Shown here one piece after another: positions 43,211 to 54,590 of a DNA stretch of 64,000 bases (its first letter is position 1; each line of letters starts with the position of its first letter). This DNA is from JAFNAG01 sp963824985 (GTDB lineage Bacteria; Acidobacteriota; UBA6911). Where the stretch lies: positions 1 to 64,000 of the forward strand of contig CAWGRQ010000043.1 of the NCBI GenBank assembly GCA_963824985.1, written 5' to 3'. The notes under the pieces are model-generated. The model saw only the letters and a program-made list of their open reading frames with translations. It did no database searches and was not told the origin of the DNA. The position numbers and the translations under genes were made by a program.

Positions 43211-43421
43211 ACTTTCCCCGGGAGTGACTCTCACCTCCAATTACACCCTGCCACACACTCGTGATTGACTTACGATGGCGGCATCCATATGATGGATAGG
43301 GTTTTGCATTGGCAAAACCGGGGGACTGGCTCCAGAATCCCCTAAGTCTCTACATTACATGGTCTTGAGGCCCACTCACCACTGAGCCGGGTCTCGCCTG
43401 GGAATTTCATCGGAATCATCG
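43211..43421. other. Leader region of the intact sensor gene
   Basis: Two small palindromes (43283-43297 ATCCATATGATGGAT; 43300-43319 GGTTTTGCATTGGCAAAACC) precede the diguanylate cyclase-type gene. They could be an operator or an RNA hairpin. The consensus of a cyclic-di-GMP riboswitch was looked for and not found. Confidence 0.35.
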
Positions 43422-45725
43422 TTGCATTATTGCGGGCGGGTCCGTGGACCCGGAAACGGCAGGGTGAAATTGGTGGCTCGTTTCAACCTGGACAGGTTCG
43501 AAGATCCACTCCTGCCGAATGCCAGGATCCGGCAGGAGCTCGAAGCGCTGCGGAAGAGAATTGCAGACCTGCAGGGGCTCGAAGAGGAACTTGCCCACGC
43601 GGAGTTGGCATTGCGAACCGCCGGCGCCGGTCCCGGCAGCGCGACCGCGGATCAGATCAAGAGCGAGATCCGGAAACGGCTCGGCCACTTCCCGCTTTTC
43701 TTCGCTCCTGCCGAAGCGGCTCCGGATTTTATGCTGAGCTTCTGGCACCAAAGCCTGATCTCCTATTACGACAACCCGATTCCCGGGCGATTTAAGGAGA
43801 GGCTGTTCGCGCAGCTGGCGCGCTATTGTGCTGCCCCTTACTCGGTCGTCACGCACAGTTGCAGCCTTCACGGCCTGGGAGTTCCGGCCGAGGAAGTGTT
43901 CCGCATCCTCGACCATTGTTCGCCATCGATCGAAGAGGATCTGCAACGAACTCTCGTAACCATCTGCGGCGCCTCTCGCCCGCTCCCTGCCTGGCCCGAG
44001 CAGGATCCGGAACTCGAAGATGCGATCGCATGCGCCTGCATCCTGCTGTACGTGAAACCTGTGGAAGCGGGACCATGCCGGGAGGAGTTGCAGCATCTTC
44101 TGGATCCGAAAACCCACGCGCATCTCATGGGTTTCCTGGCCTACGTCAGGATGTTCCACTTCTGGATGGAGGTCCACCCCGAGATCACCTACCACTCTGA
44201 TCCTCAAGTGCGGACGCACATCCTGAGCCTGCTCCAGGAGGAACCGCAGCTGGCCGCTTTCTTCCGGAATTATTACCGTGAATTCGGCGTCGATCACGAC
44301 CGCCAGGCGGTCGAAGAAGCGCTGCATGCGAGTGAAGCGCGCTACCGGGAGCTGTTCGAGAGCGCGAACGACATGGTGTACACGCTGGACCTTGAAGGCA
44401 ACCTCACATCGCTGAACAAGACCGCCGAGCGCATCATGGGGTATTCGCGTGCGGAAGCACTCCAGATGAAGCTGGCTCAGTTTGTGGCGCCGGATTCCGG
44501 GGACGTGTTGCGGCGGATGATGGAACGCCAGATTGCCGGGGAGAGTTCCTCTCCCTATGAACTCGAAATCATCACGCGGGAGGGGCAGCGGGTTGCGCTT
44601 GAAATCAACACCCACATCATTTCCCGCGAAGGCCGGCCCGTCGGCGTGCAAGGCATCGCCCGCGACATTACGGAAAGAAAGAAGACCGAAGAGGCGCTCC
44701 AGCAGGCGAAGCAGAAGCTCGAAAACTGGGTGCACGAACTGGAACAGCGCACCCGGGAAATGACCCTCCTCAGCGAGATGGGCGACATGCTGCGCGCCTG
44801 TCTTACCACGGAAGAGGCCTACAACGTAATCGTGCGGGTCGCGCAGCAGATCTTCCCGGACCAGACAGGCGCCCTGTATGCCATTACGGCGTCGCGGAAT
44901 CTTGTGGAAGCCGTGGCCGTGTGGGGCGATTCATCCGCGATCGAGAGGGTCTTCACGCCGGACGAGTGTTGGGGCCTGCGCCGCGGCCGCGTCCATTGGG
45001 TGGAGGATACCGGCATCGGCCTGCTGTGCAAACATCTGCACCACGAGATCCCGCAAGGCTACCTGTGCGTACCGATGATGGCCCAGAGCGAAGCCCTCGG
45101 CATTCTCTTTCTTACGCAGCCACCGGACGCACGCCTGACCGAGGCGAAACAGCGGCTTGCCCTGGCCATGGCCGAGCACATCGCAATGGCCTTATCCAAT
45201 CTCAAGCTGCACGAAACTCTGCGCAGCCAGTCGATCCGCGATCCGCTCACGGGCCTCTTCAACCGCCGTTTCATGGAAGAATCCCTCGGTCTCGAGTTGC
45301 GGCGCGCGGCGCGCAACCAGCGTCCCCTCGGGGTCATCATGCTCGATCTCGACCGCTTCAAGCACTTCAACGATACCTATGGTCATGAAGCCGGTGACAC
45401 TCTCCTGCGCGAGCTCGGCGCCCTTTTGCAGGCCAACATCCGGGGTGAAGATATCGCGTGCCGCTATGGGGGTGAAGAGTTCACCCTGATCCTCCCGGAA
45501 GGGAGTTCCGAGGTCATCCAACAGAGGGCCGAGGCGCTGCGGGAGGCGATCGGGAGTCTGGAGGTCATGCATCGCGGAAAACCGCTCGGACTCATCTCCG
45601 CATCCCTGGGGGTTGCCATATTCCCCGAACACGGCCGGACCGGAGAAGCGCTGCTGCAGGCTGCCGATGCCGCTCTGTACCAGAGCAAGGACGCGGGCGG
45701 CAATCTGGTCACCTTGGCGAAATAA
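43422..45725 (+). CDS. Diguanylate cyclase with AhpD-like, PAS and GAF domains
   Basis: The 767-residue protein probably makes cyclic di-GMP. Order: short coiled coil; AhpD-like helical domain (about residues 85-290: IRKRLGHFPLFFAPAEAAPD, ARYCAAPYSVVTHSCSLHGL); PAS (about 300-420, YRELFESANDMVYTLDLEGN); coiled coil (EALQQAKQKLENWVHELEQR); GAF (about 450-600); GGDEF (about 605-765) with LDLDRFKHFNDTYGHEAGD and CRYGGEEFTLILPE intact. No membrane segment is present. It is 60-70 per cent similar over the shared part to the frameshifted gene at 37146, judged by eye, but has one PAS instead of three. The start is uncertain: ATG 43422 has no ribosome site, and GTG 43464 is an alternative. Confidence 0.88.
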   Translation: MHYCGRVRGPGNGRVKLVARFNLDRFEDPLLPNARIRQELEALRKRIADLQGLEEELAHAELALRTAGAGPGSATADQIKSEIRKRLGHFPLFFAPAEAAPDFMLSFWHQSLISYYDNPIPGRFKERLFAQLARYCAAPYSVVTHSCSLHGLGVPAEEVFRILDHCSPSIEEDLQRTLVTICGASRPLPAWPEQDPELEDAIACACILLYVKPVEAGPCREELQHLLDPKTHAHLMGFLAYVRMFHFWMEVHPEITYHSDPQVRTHILSLLQEEPQLAAFFRNYYREFGVDHDRQAVEEALHASEARYRELFESANDMVYTLDLEGNLTSLNKTAERIMGYSRAEALQMKLAQFVAPDSGDVLRRMMERQIAGESSSPYELEIITREGQRVALEINTHIISREGRPVGVQGIARDITERKKTEEALQQAKQKLENWVHELEQRTREMTLLSEMGDMLRACLTTEEAYNVIVRVAQQIFPDQTGALYAITASRNLVEAVAVWGDSSAIERVFTPDECWGLRRGRVHWVEDTGIGLLCKHLHHEIPQGYLCVPMMAQSEALGILFLTQPPDARLTEAKQRLALAMAEHIAMALSNLKLHETLRSQSIRDPLTGLFNRRFMEESLGLELRRAARNQRPLGVIMLDLDRFKHFNDTYGHEAGDTLLRELGALLQANIRGEDIACRYGGEEFTLILPEGSSEVIQQRAEALREAIGSLEVMHRGKPLGLISASLGVAIFPEHGRTGEALLQAADAALYQSKDAGGNLVTLAK

Positions 45726-45860
45726 GCTCCCGCTCAACTCGTCCATTTCTGTGCGCCCTTCAGGAAGGAACCCGCAGGGGCGACCGGCAGGGACTGTCTC
45801 AAAGCTCCTGAGCTGGATGAAATGCCCTCGATTCCAACCCTGGAAGGGCTGAAGACAGTA

Positions 45861-45890
45861 GCCCCGGGCAAGCAAAGCGCAGCCCGGGGT
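45861..45890. terminator. GC-rich hairpin after the diguanylate cyclase gene
   Basis: Arms CCCCGGGC (45862-45869) and GCCCGGGG (45882-45889) with a 12-base loop lie between the convergent sensor and TPR-protein genes. There is no T-run, so it is either a Rho-type or repeat (REP-like) hairpin. Confidence 0.4.
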
Positions 45891-45985
45891 TCAGGGAAAT
45901 TTGATCAAGAGCCCCGGCGACAGAACGCATCTGAAAATGAATGATTTCCGTCGCCCCTGCGCCGTCTTGTGAGTTGCTCCGCGCC

Positions 45986-46948
45986 CTATGGGCGCCTCGA
46001 GGCATACCGCCGCGCCAGCATTTCCCGGTAAGTTTGGCGATAGTTATAGGGGAGCGCGAGATAGCGCACCTTGCTTTCCGGACTCAGACTGATCTTTCCT
46101 GAGGCGGGATCATAATGGTAGGGGACGCCGGACGGATCGGCAGGCACATACCTGAGTAATCCTGCGCGCACCAGGGCCTCCAGCCGGGCAGGCGGAGATC
46201 CGTGAAGAGCGGCGTACTTTTCAAGGAAGAACTCCAGAGTCCACAGATCTTCGTCCGCCTGGATGCTTGCCAGGTGATTCCTGGCATTTTCTTTGACATC
46301 CTGGCGCGCGGAATCCTGGAGTTGCCGTCGATAAAGATCCTTCGCAGTCTCGATCGCTCCGCCCTGGGAATAGGCACGTGCAGCAAGCCCTTCCATCCAT
46401 GAGGGGGCCGACTGAACATGACTGGCATCCAACCAGACCTGGCCCGCTTTGGCAAAGTCCTTCATGTACAAAAAGTATACGAATCCCTTGTCGAAGTAGA
46501 GGCGCCACTCCCCGGGATGCATAGCGATCCCCTTGTCAAGCAGCTTCACGGCTGCCTCAGGCTGTCCCGCGCCGATCGGGTCCGGTTCGGCCAGAAAAAT
46601 GCTTCCGGCCCGGTATACGTCCAGCATTTTCGGGTCCAGGGTAGTGACGATGTCCAGCATGGACGCAAGGTTTTTATACCGCACCGTTCTGCGCGCCGCT
46701 TCCTCGCGCCGCCCGTAGTACTGAATGGCTCTCATCCAGTAGACGTCGGCCAGCAGGCTGTCATATCCGAACGCAAGGGCCTTCACCACAGAAGGTGATG
46801 AAAAATAGAGAAGGTCCGGATCGATCGACGGGCCTCCCCGGCTGGCATCGACCCGATCCTGGACCGGCTTGACCAGGAGCGCAGCCATCAGAAACAGCGC
46901 AACCAGTCCCCATCGGCGCCAGGCCCCCAGCCACGATCGCAGCTTCAT
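45986..46948 (-). CDS. Membrane-anchored TPR-like protein of an ABC transporter operon
   Basis: The 320-residue protein has a basic N-terminus and one membrane segment (WGLVALFLMAALLVKPV), followed by a helical region with TPR-like pairs (LDIVTTLDPKMLDVYRAGSI, AAVKLLDKGIAMHPGEWRLY, FDKGFVYFLYMKDFAKAGQV). The C-terminus has a beta segment DPSGVPYHYDPASGKISL, as in pilin-like or secretion-associated proteins. Its start overlaps the ABC permease stop by 4 bases, so it is the third gene of the operon ATPase-permease-TPR. Function unknown. Confidence 0.75.
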   Translation of the reverse strand: MKLRSWLGAWRRWGLVALFLMAALLVKPVQDRVDASRGGPSIDPDLLYFSSPSVVKALAFGYDSLLADVYWMRAIQYYGRREEAARRTVRYKNLASMLDIVTTLDPKMLDVYRAGSIFLAEPDPIGAGQPEAAVKLLDKGIAMHPGEWRLYFDKGFVYFLYMKDFAKAGQVWLDASHVQSAPSWMEGLAARAYSQGGAIETAKDLYRRQLQDSARQDVKENARNHLASIQADEDLWTLEFFLEKYAALHGSPPARLEALVRAGLLRYVPADPSGVPYHYDPASGKISLSPESKVRYLALPYNYRQTYREMLARRYASRRP

Positions 46949-47736
46949 TTGAAATCCCTGCCTGAAAATATGACCGCGGCCCCCGCCAGAAGGATCGAGC
47001 AGTACAGCAAAGCATAAGCGCTGGCCCAGCCCACCGCGGCGGCGCGGATCGGCTCGTAATAGGCGGCGCTCTGAATCACGTTGCGGCTGTCCACATCGGT
47101 AAATGCCGTCATATTGGGCAGAACATAATAGAGAATTTTAAATGCAGCGGCCGCAACGGTGGACTTCGTCAGCCGGGCGAATTGGAGCAGGTCTTCGTTG
47201 AAGTGCCCGATGAGCCACAGGAAAAAGGTGAATAACGCCGAAAGCGCCGGCGTGGAAAAAGCGGAGAAAACCAGGGCCACGGCGGTTGTCAGGGCGAGGG
47301 ACAGGAATATGAGATAGACGGCGGGAACCAAGCGGACATAATTCTGCAGCCCCAGGCCGCCGTGATATGCCAGGGTCAGCCCGAGACCCACCATCATGAT
47401 CGCCACGTTTACCAGCAGTGTAAACAGCAGCCCCAGATATTTTCCCAGGATAAACTCCCACCGGTGAACCGGCTTGGCCAGAAGTGCATAAACGGTTCGG
47501 CGTTCCAGTTCCTTGGAGACCAGGCCGATCCCGATGAAAATGGCGATCAGGGTCCCAAACATGGAGATGGCCGACAAGCCAAGATCGATGATCACCTTGT
47601 CTTCGTAGCCCAGCGTCAGCTGCCCCAGGACAAAGGAGCTGAGAATCATGAGCAGGGCGAAGAGAATAAGGTTGTACAGCACCTTGTCCCGGATGTTCTC
47701 CCGAAACGTGTTGCGCGCAATCGCCAGCACCCGCAT
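46945..47736 (-). CDS. ABC-2 type permease
   Basis: The 263-residue membrane protein has six hydrophobic segments and begins MRVLAIARNTFRENIRDKVL, the usual start of NatB/GldF-like ABC-2 permeases. KELERRTVYALLAKPVHRWE is the conserved cytoplasmic coupling stretch. It pairs with the ATPase gene upstream (47792-48757) and overlaps the TPR gene downstream. Substrate unknown. Confidence 0.88.
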   Translation of the reverse strand: MRVLAIARNTFRENIRDKVLYNLILFALLMILSSFVLGQLTLGYEDKVIIDLGLSAISMFGTLIAIFIGIGLVSKELERRTVYALLAKPVHRWEFILGKYLGLLFTLLVNVAIMMVGLGLTLAYHGGLGLQNYVRLVPAVYLIFLSLALTTAVALVFSAFSTPALSALFTFFLWLIGHFNEDLLQFARLTKSTVAAAAFKILYYVLPNMTAFTDVDSRNVIQSAAYYEPIRAAAVGWASAYALLYCSILLAGAAVIFSGRDFK

Positions 47737-47791
47737 AAAAACTCCCGCAATCAGAAAAATAACTCTATTCTTCCGGCTGCACGTTACCGGT

Positions 47792-48757
47792 TCAGTCTAT
47801 GGCCTGACTTCCGGGGGCTCGCGTGGCACCGGCGGTACCAGTCACCTCCTGGAAGAAGTGATCCTCGAGCGATGGCCGGATCGGGTTGACCGACACAAGC
47901 CCGGCGCCGTGAGCCAGGGCGTAGGAAAGGATCGATTCCACCTGTTTAGGACTACCGGCACGGATCTGGAGGCGCTCACCCAATGGGATCATCTCATCGC
48001 ACATCGGCTTGAGGCCGGCATAGGTCTCCGGCCTGATTCCGGCCAGCACAATCTCATGGGCTTCGATCCGGACCTTGAGAATGTCGTGTAACGCACCCGC
48101 CTGCTGGAGCCGGCCGCAATTGAGAATGGCCACGCGATCGCACAATGCCTCAACATCGGGCAGAATATGGGAGCTGAAAAAAACGGTCACCCCCCTGCTC
48201 TTCAAGCTCATGATCGCCTGGCGCACTTCTCTTCTGCCCAGAGGATCCAGCCCCGACATCGGTTCGTCAAGGAAAACCACCTCGGGATCATTGATCATGG
48301 CCTGCGCCAGTCCGATTCTCTGGATCATTCCCTTGGAGAATTTGCGCAATTGCAGATTGCCGGCCGCGGACAGGCCGACATTATCCAGGAGCATGCGCAC
48401 CCGGTTATCCAGGTCGGAACGGCGCATGCCGAACAGGGCGCCGACGTATCGCAGAAGTTCCTCGGCGGTAAGGTAGTCGTAGAAATAGGGGTTCTCCGGG
48501 AGATACCCGATGCGCTGCCGCAGACGAACGGAGGCCACCGGTTCTCCGCAGACCAGGGCTGAGCCATCGGTGGGTCGGATCAGGTTCATGAGCAGTTTCA
48601 AAGTGGTGGTTTTGCCCGCGCCGTTGGGTCCGAGGAAACCAAAGACCTCGCCCTTCTCGACACTGAGATTCAAGTGATCGAGTGCCCGCACCGGATGTTT
48701 TTTCCAGAAACCGACCTGGAAATCCTTCGTCAGATTCGTGATCTCAATCATCGCCAT
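47792..48757 (-). CDS. ABC transporter ATP-binding protein
   Basis: The 321-residue ATPase has Walker A FLGPNGAGKTTTLKLLM, Q-loop GYLPENPYFYDYLTAEELL, signature FSKGMIQRIGLAQAM, Walker B VVFLDEPMSGLDPLGRRE and H-loop FFSSHILPDVEALCD. A C-terminal extension of about 90 residues (IVLAGIRPETYAGLKPM...) is typical for CcmA/NatA-type exporters. It energises the adjacent permease. There is no obvious ribosome site before ATG 48757; ATG 48751 is a possible alternative. Confidence 0.92.
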   Translation of the reverse strand: MAMIEITNLTKDFQVGFWKKHPVRALDHLNLSVEKGEVFGFLGPNGAGKTTTLKLLMNLIRPTDGSALVCGEPVASVRLRQRIGYLPENPYFYDYLTAEELLRYVGALFGMRRSDLDNRVRMLLDNVGLSAAGNLQLRKFSKGMIQRIGLAQAMINDPEVVFLDEPMSGLDPLGRREVRQAIMSLKSRGVTVFFSSHILPDVEALCDRVAILNCGRLQQAGALHDILKVRIEAHEIVLAGIRPETYAGLKPMCDEMIPLGERLQIRAGSPKQVESILSYALAHGAGLVSVNPIRPSLEDHFFQEVTGTAGATRAPGSQAID

Positions 48758-48865
48758 CGTTTTAGTGCCATTTCATATATCTCTAACCGCATGCCTCCCG
48801 GAAACTCGAAATTATTTCTTCAGTGCCTTTGAAGTCTTGGAGATCCTTGCGGTTCGGTTTTCGGC

Positions 48866-48871
48866 TATAAT
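48866..48871 (+). promoter_or_regulatory. Candidate -10 box of the hydantoinase gene
   Basis: TATAAT lies 8 bases before ATG 48880. A matching -35 is weak. If used, transcription would begin about 2 bases before the ATG, and no ribosome site is present, so the mRNA may be leaderless. Confidence 0.4.
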
Positions 48872-48879
48872 CACTCCCC

Positions 48880-50868
48880 ATGCTCAGAATAGGAATCGAT
48901 ACCGGCGGTACTTTTACCGATTTCATCGCCCTCGACGGCAGGCGCATTCGAACCTTGAAGCTCCTGTCCACTCCGGCCAATCCCGCCCTCGCCATTTTCG
49001 AAGGCCTTCAGGAGCTGCTGGACCAGCCGCAGTGCGACATTCGTCACGGCTCGACGGTGGCGACCAATGCCCTGCTGGAGCGGAAGGGCGCGGTCACGGC
49101 CCTGATCACGACTGCCGGGTTTGAGGATGTTCTCGAGATCGGCCGCCAGCATCGCCCGAAAATCTACAGCCTCTTCCCATCACGGCCGGATCCGCTGGTG
49201 CCGCGCCGCCTGCGCCTCGGTGCCCGGGAGCGCGTGCTGTATGACGGAAGCGTGCTGATCCCCCTGGCTGCCGGCCAGCTCCGCTCCCTGGCGGGGAAAC
49301 TGCGGAAGGCCAAAGTTGAGTCTGTAGCCGTCTGCCTCCTTTTCTCGTTTGCCAATCCCGCTCATGAGAAACAGATCGGCCGCGCGCTTCGAAACTTGAA
49401 GATTCCGATCAGTTTGAGCCACATCATTTTGCCCGAATACCGGGAATACGAGCGTACTTCGACGACGGTCGTAAATGCCTATCTGGCTCCGGTCATGGGC
49501 CGCTATCTGAGCAGTCTGGAGGCGGGCCTGCGCCCCGGGCGCGGGCGCAGGAACCTGGCCCTGCGCATCATGCAATCCAACGGCGGCACCGTCTCCGCCC
49601 GCGCGGCCATCCGGGAGCCGGTGCGCACCATCCTCAGCGGCCCGGCCGGGGGTGTCGTCGGCGCCTGGGAAGTTGCGAGGCGGGCCGGATTCCCCAACAT
49701 ACTCTCGTTTGACATGGGGGGCACGTCGACGGATGTATCGTTGTGTGAAGGATCGATCCGGATTACCAGCGAATCGGTGATCGCCAACTGCCCGATTGGA
49801 GTCCCGGTGATCGATATCCACACCGTGGGAGCGGGGGGCGGATCGATCGCGCGAGTGGATGCGGGGGGCGCCCTGCGTGTCGGTCCGGAAAGCGCGGGTG
49901 CCGACCCCGGGCCGATCTGCTACGGCAAAGGGGAGCGCATTACGGTTACCGATGCCAATCTTTTCCTCGGCAGGCTCGACACCGGCTACCCGTTAGGCGG
50001 ACGGTTGAAACTCGAGGACCGCGGCCTTGAGCCGGCATTTCGCGCTCTCGCCCGGGCCATGGGTGTGGCGAGCCCCGCGGCCGCAGCCCAGGGAGTGGTG
50101 GATGTCGCCAATGCCAACATGGAGGCCGCCCTGCGTGTGACTTCGGTGGAGCGGGGATATGACCCTCGGGATTTCACGCTCGTGACCTTCGGCGGCGCCG
50201 GCGGGCTGCATGCCGTGCAACTTGCGGCCAGCCTTTCCATTCCGCGCATCCTGATCCCCGAAAATCCCGGGCTGCTTTCGGCCTTGGGGGTGCTGTTGTC
50301 CGACAGCGTGCAGGATTTCTCGCGCACCGTGATGCTGGCCACACCGAAGGCCGGCGCCCGGAACCTCGAGGATCGTTACCGCGAGCTCGAGCGCAAAGCC
50401 CTGGCTTCAATGATCGCCGAGGGATTCCCGCCCGAGCAGATCCGGCTCGAACGCTGGATCGACATGCGCTACCACGGACAGAGCTACGAGCTCAGCTTCC
50501 CATACTCACGCCGCTTCGAACAGGAATTCCACTCCCGCCATGAGCAGCGCTACGGCTATGCCGACGCCTCGAGGGATTCGGAAGTCGTAACCATCCGCGT
50601 CCGGGTGCGAGGCCTGTCGGAAAAGCCGCGCATGCCCAAAGATCGTCTGGGGCCGGCGGATCCGAAACACTCCTTCCTCAAGGAAAAACAGGTCTATTTC
50701 GCAGCCAAGCCCTGTCGCACCAGGGTCTACGAGCGGGCCCGGCTCAGGGCCGGCAACCGGATCGCCGGCCCGGCGCTCATCTTCGAATACAGCGCCACCA
50801 CGGCCGTGCCACCCGGCTATGCCTGCGTGGTGGATGGCTATCGCAATTTGCTCTTGGGCGGTGATTGA
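48880..50868 (+). CDS. Hydantoinase/oxoprolinase A-subunit family protein
   Basis: The 662-residue protein of the HyuA family belongs to the ASKHA ATPase fold. It begins MLRIGIDTGGTFTDFIALDG (phosphate loop), then HGSTVATNALLERKG, ILSGPAGGVVGAWEVAR, FDMGGTSTDVSL and VDIHTVGAGGGSIARVD are the hallmark segments, and the C-terminal swivelling domain is present. Members hydrolyse hydantoins or 5-oxoproline with ATP, or carboxylate acetone, usually together with a B subunit. No hyuB gene is next to it, so the substrate cannot be named. Its 3' end overlaps the convergent rlmB gene by 31 bases. Confidence 0.9.
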   Translation: MLRIGIDTGGTFTDFIALDGRRIRTLKLLSTPANPALAIFEGLQELLDQPQCDIRHGSTVATNALLERKGAVTALITTAGFEDVLEIGRQHRPKIYSLFPSRPDPLVPRRLRLGARERVLYDGSVLIPLAAGQLRSLAGKLRKAKVESVAVCLLFSFANPAHEKQIGRALRNLKIPISLSHIILPEYREYERTSTTVVNAYLAPVMGRYLSSLEAGLRPGRGRRNLALRIMQSNGGTVSARAAIREPVRTILSGPAGGVVGAWEVARRAGFPNILSFDMGGTSTDVSLCEGSIRITSESVIANCPIGVPVIDIHTVGAGGGSIARVDAGGALRVGPESAGADPGPICYGKGERITVTDANLFLGRLDTGYPLGGRLKLEDRGLEPAFRALARAMGVASPAAAAQGVVDVANANMEAALRVTSVERGYDPRDFTLVTFGGAGGLHAVQLAASLSIPRILIPENPGLLSALGVLLSDSVQDFSRTVMLATPKAGARNLEDRYRELERKALASMIAEGFPPEQIRLERWIDMRYHGQSYELSFPYSRRFEQEFHSRHEQRYGYADASRDSEVVTIRVRVRGLSEKPRMPKDRLGPADPKHSFLKEKQVYFAAKPCRTRVYERARLRAGNRIAGPALIFEYSATTAVPPGYACVVDGYRNLLLGGD

Positions 50869-51602
50869 CCGGCGCTGCGCTGGCGAAGAACCTCATAGAG
50901 CGCGATCCCGGCGGCGACGCTTACATTGTACGAACTGACCCGGCCGCGCATCGGGATCGAGGCCAGAAAATCGCACTTATCCCTGACCAGGCGGTGAAGC
51001 CCGCCCCCCTCGCTTCCCAGCACCAGAACCATGGGTACGGCAAGATCGACCTCCCACAACGGCGTGCCCGGTCCGGCATCAAAACCGGTGATCCAATAGC
51101 CGGCCTCTTTCAGCCGATCGATGAGCTGAGAGGTGTTGGCGCTGCGGGCAACCTTGAGATGCGAGGCGGCGCCGGCACTCGCCTTGACCGCCACGGCGCT
51201 GAGCGGCGCGCTGCGGCGCTGCGGAATGAACACTCCATCCGCCCCCGCCACTTCCGCCGAGCGCAGGATCGCTCCGAGATTGTGCGGGTCTTCGATCCCA
51301 TCGAGGATCAGCAGGAGCCCCGGAGACCCCGCCTGGGCCAGGATTTCTTCGACACCGAGCACCGGCATCTCGGGGATATAACAGACGACTCCCTGGTGGC
51401 GCTCACCCCCCGTTTTGCGGTCGAGCCACGCTTTTTCCTCAATGGAAAACGGGACATGTTTCTGCCGGCAGAGGGCCACGACCTCCTGGAGGCGAGGGTT
51501 CCTCTGCCCGCGCTCGATACAGACCTTTTCCACGCTGCCTGCCTCCAGCGCCTCCAGGACTGCATGAATGCCATACGCTACCGACATCGAGTCCACCGAC
51601 AC
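50838..51602 (-). CDS. rlmB: 23S rRNA 2'-O-methyltransferase RlmB (TrmH/SpoU family)
   Basis: The 254-residue SPOUT methyltransferase has an N-terminal substrate-binding domain (YGIHAVLEALEAGSVEKVCI, FSIEEKAWLDRKTGGERHQG) and the catalytic knot with LILDGIEDPHNLGAILRSAE, MVLVLGSEGGGLHRLVRDKC and IPMRGRVSSYNVSVAAGIAL, the three SpoU motifs. It methylates G2251 in E. coli numbering. It lies 36 bases after gltX, as part of a cluster resembling the Bacillus radA-to-rlmB order. Confidence 0.93.
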   Translation of the reverse strand: MSVDSMSVAYGIHAVLEALEAGSVEKVCIERGQRNPRLQEVVALCRQKHVPFSIEEKAWLDRKTGGERHQGVVCYIPEMPVLGVEEILAQAGSPGLLLILDGIEDPHNLGAILRSAEVAGADGVFIPQRRSAPLSAVAVKASAGAASHLKVARSANTSQLIDRLKEAGYWITGFDAGPGTPLWEVDLAVPMVLVLGSEGGGLHRLVRDKCDFLASIPMRGRVSSYNVSVAAGIALYEVLRQRSAGQSPPKSKLR

Positions 51603-51638
51603 AGACTACAAAGATAACCGCCCCCGCACCCCGGCGGT

Positions 51639-53558
<1,920 letters not shown>

Positions 53559-54407
53559 CTATTCGTAGGGGATGGTAACCCCTCCCAGAACGAGCCTGCG
53601 GTCCTCGACCAGTCGATGGTAATCGATGCCGTATCCGATGCGCAGCATGACATGTTCTCCTGGGACCCGACGAGGCTGCGCCACCCTGGCGCGATCGCGC
53701 GCAACCAGGCTTTCGGCAATCGCGAGATCCAGCGGACGTGTGATCTTGATGTTCTCCGGGGAGCCTTCCACTACCGTCACCGGGTGCCCCGCCCGGCGCA
53801 CCACGGAAGACTCGTCGGTACCTTCGAATCCCTCCCGAAAGGCAAGCTCGAGAGCGGAGCGCAGGATGGCGGCATGAAAGCACTGAGGAGTCTGGATGGC
53901 ATACAACTCATCCCGGGACGGCGATTTCAGCACGCGGCCCCGCCGCGACACCCGCTGGATGGTTTCGGTCGCGGGGAGACCGGGGATGGCACCCCCGGTT
54001 TTCCAGGCGGCTTCCACAACGCGATGCAGCATCCCCGGCTCACAGAAAGGCCGTACTGCATCGTGGACCAGGAGAAGATCGACGTCGGGCCGAGTGTGCT
54101 GGACCCCCAACCGGACCGACTCCTGGCGCGTTGTCCCGCCGGGAATGCACACGACCGGCACCGTCCAGGACCAGCACGAGAGCATCTCCTCCGCCAGGGA
54201 GATGTGTTCCTCGGGCAGCGCTATCACGACTTGCACCAGGCGATCCATCGCCAGAAGCGACTGGATGGTGCGCACGAGAATCGGCCGGCCGCCCACATGC
54301 AGGAACTGCTTGGGCAGGCCGGCCCCGATTCTGGTTCCACTTCCTCCGGCAGCGATGACGGCGGCCATCTTGGCATCGCCGCCGCCGGCTTTGCGAGTTG
54401 CAGGCAT
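53559..54407 (-). CDS. ispD: 2-C-methyl-D-erythritol 4-phosphate cytidylyltransferase (IspD part of IspDF)
   Basis: The IspD domain (about residues 14-235 of the 282-codon frame) starts AAVIAAGGSGTRIGAGLPKQ, the nucleotide-binding loop, and has LVHDAVRPFCEPGML, IQTPQCFHAAILR and EGFEGTDESSVVRRAGH. It couples MEP to CTP in the non-mevalonate isoprenoid pathway. The last 30 residues are the beginning of a fused IspF domain, cut by an amber codon. The IspD part itself is complete and should be functional. The start is uncertain: ATG 54407 or ATG 54368 (MAAVIAAGG). It lies downstream of yacL and directly upstream of gltX. Confidence 0.9.
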   Translation of the reverse strand: MPATRKAGGGDAKMAAVIAAGGSGTRIGAGLPKQFLHVGGRPILVRTIQSLLAMDRLVQVVIALPEEHISLAEEMLSCWSWTVPVVCIPGGTTRQESVRLGVQHTRPDVDLLLVHDAVRPFCEPGMLHRVVEAAWKTGGAIPGLPATETIQRVSRRGRVLKSPSRDELYAIQTPQCFHAAILRSALELAFREGFEGTDESSVVRRAGHPVTVVEGSPENIKITRPLDLAIAESLVARDRARVAQPRRVPGEHVMLRIGYGIDYHRLVEDRRLVLGGVTIPYE

Positions 54408-54590
54408 AGCGGTTTTTGTCGAGCAGTCCTTGCACGGCGCGGCGGGAGTTGTTGATACGCTGTCACCCCGCCGTACCGAAGAAACCCCGATGGTTAAGAC
54501 TTTATGGGGACAGGCTGAGGTGCCGTCAGGCCGCGACCCAGCGACTTCCCGCTTGAGCGCCGACGACCCCGCACCTCAGGAGAACGCGAC

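Noticed and set aside
42661..43240. Several overlapping small frames after the TMTC-like gene
   Set aside because: They arise from the tandem repeat units and repeat each other in two frames.
43283..43340. Possible cyclic-di-GMP riboswitch before the diguanylate cyclase gene
   Set aside because: Small palindromes are present, but the conserved GEMM sequence and its two-helix layout are not.
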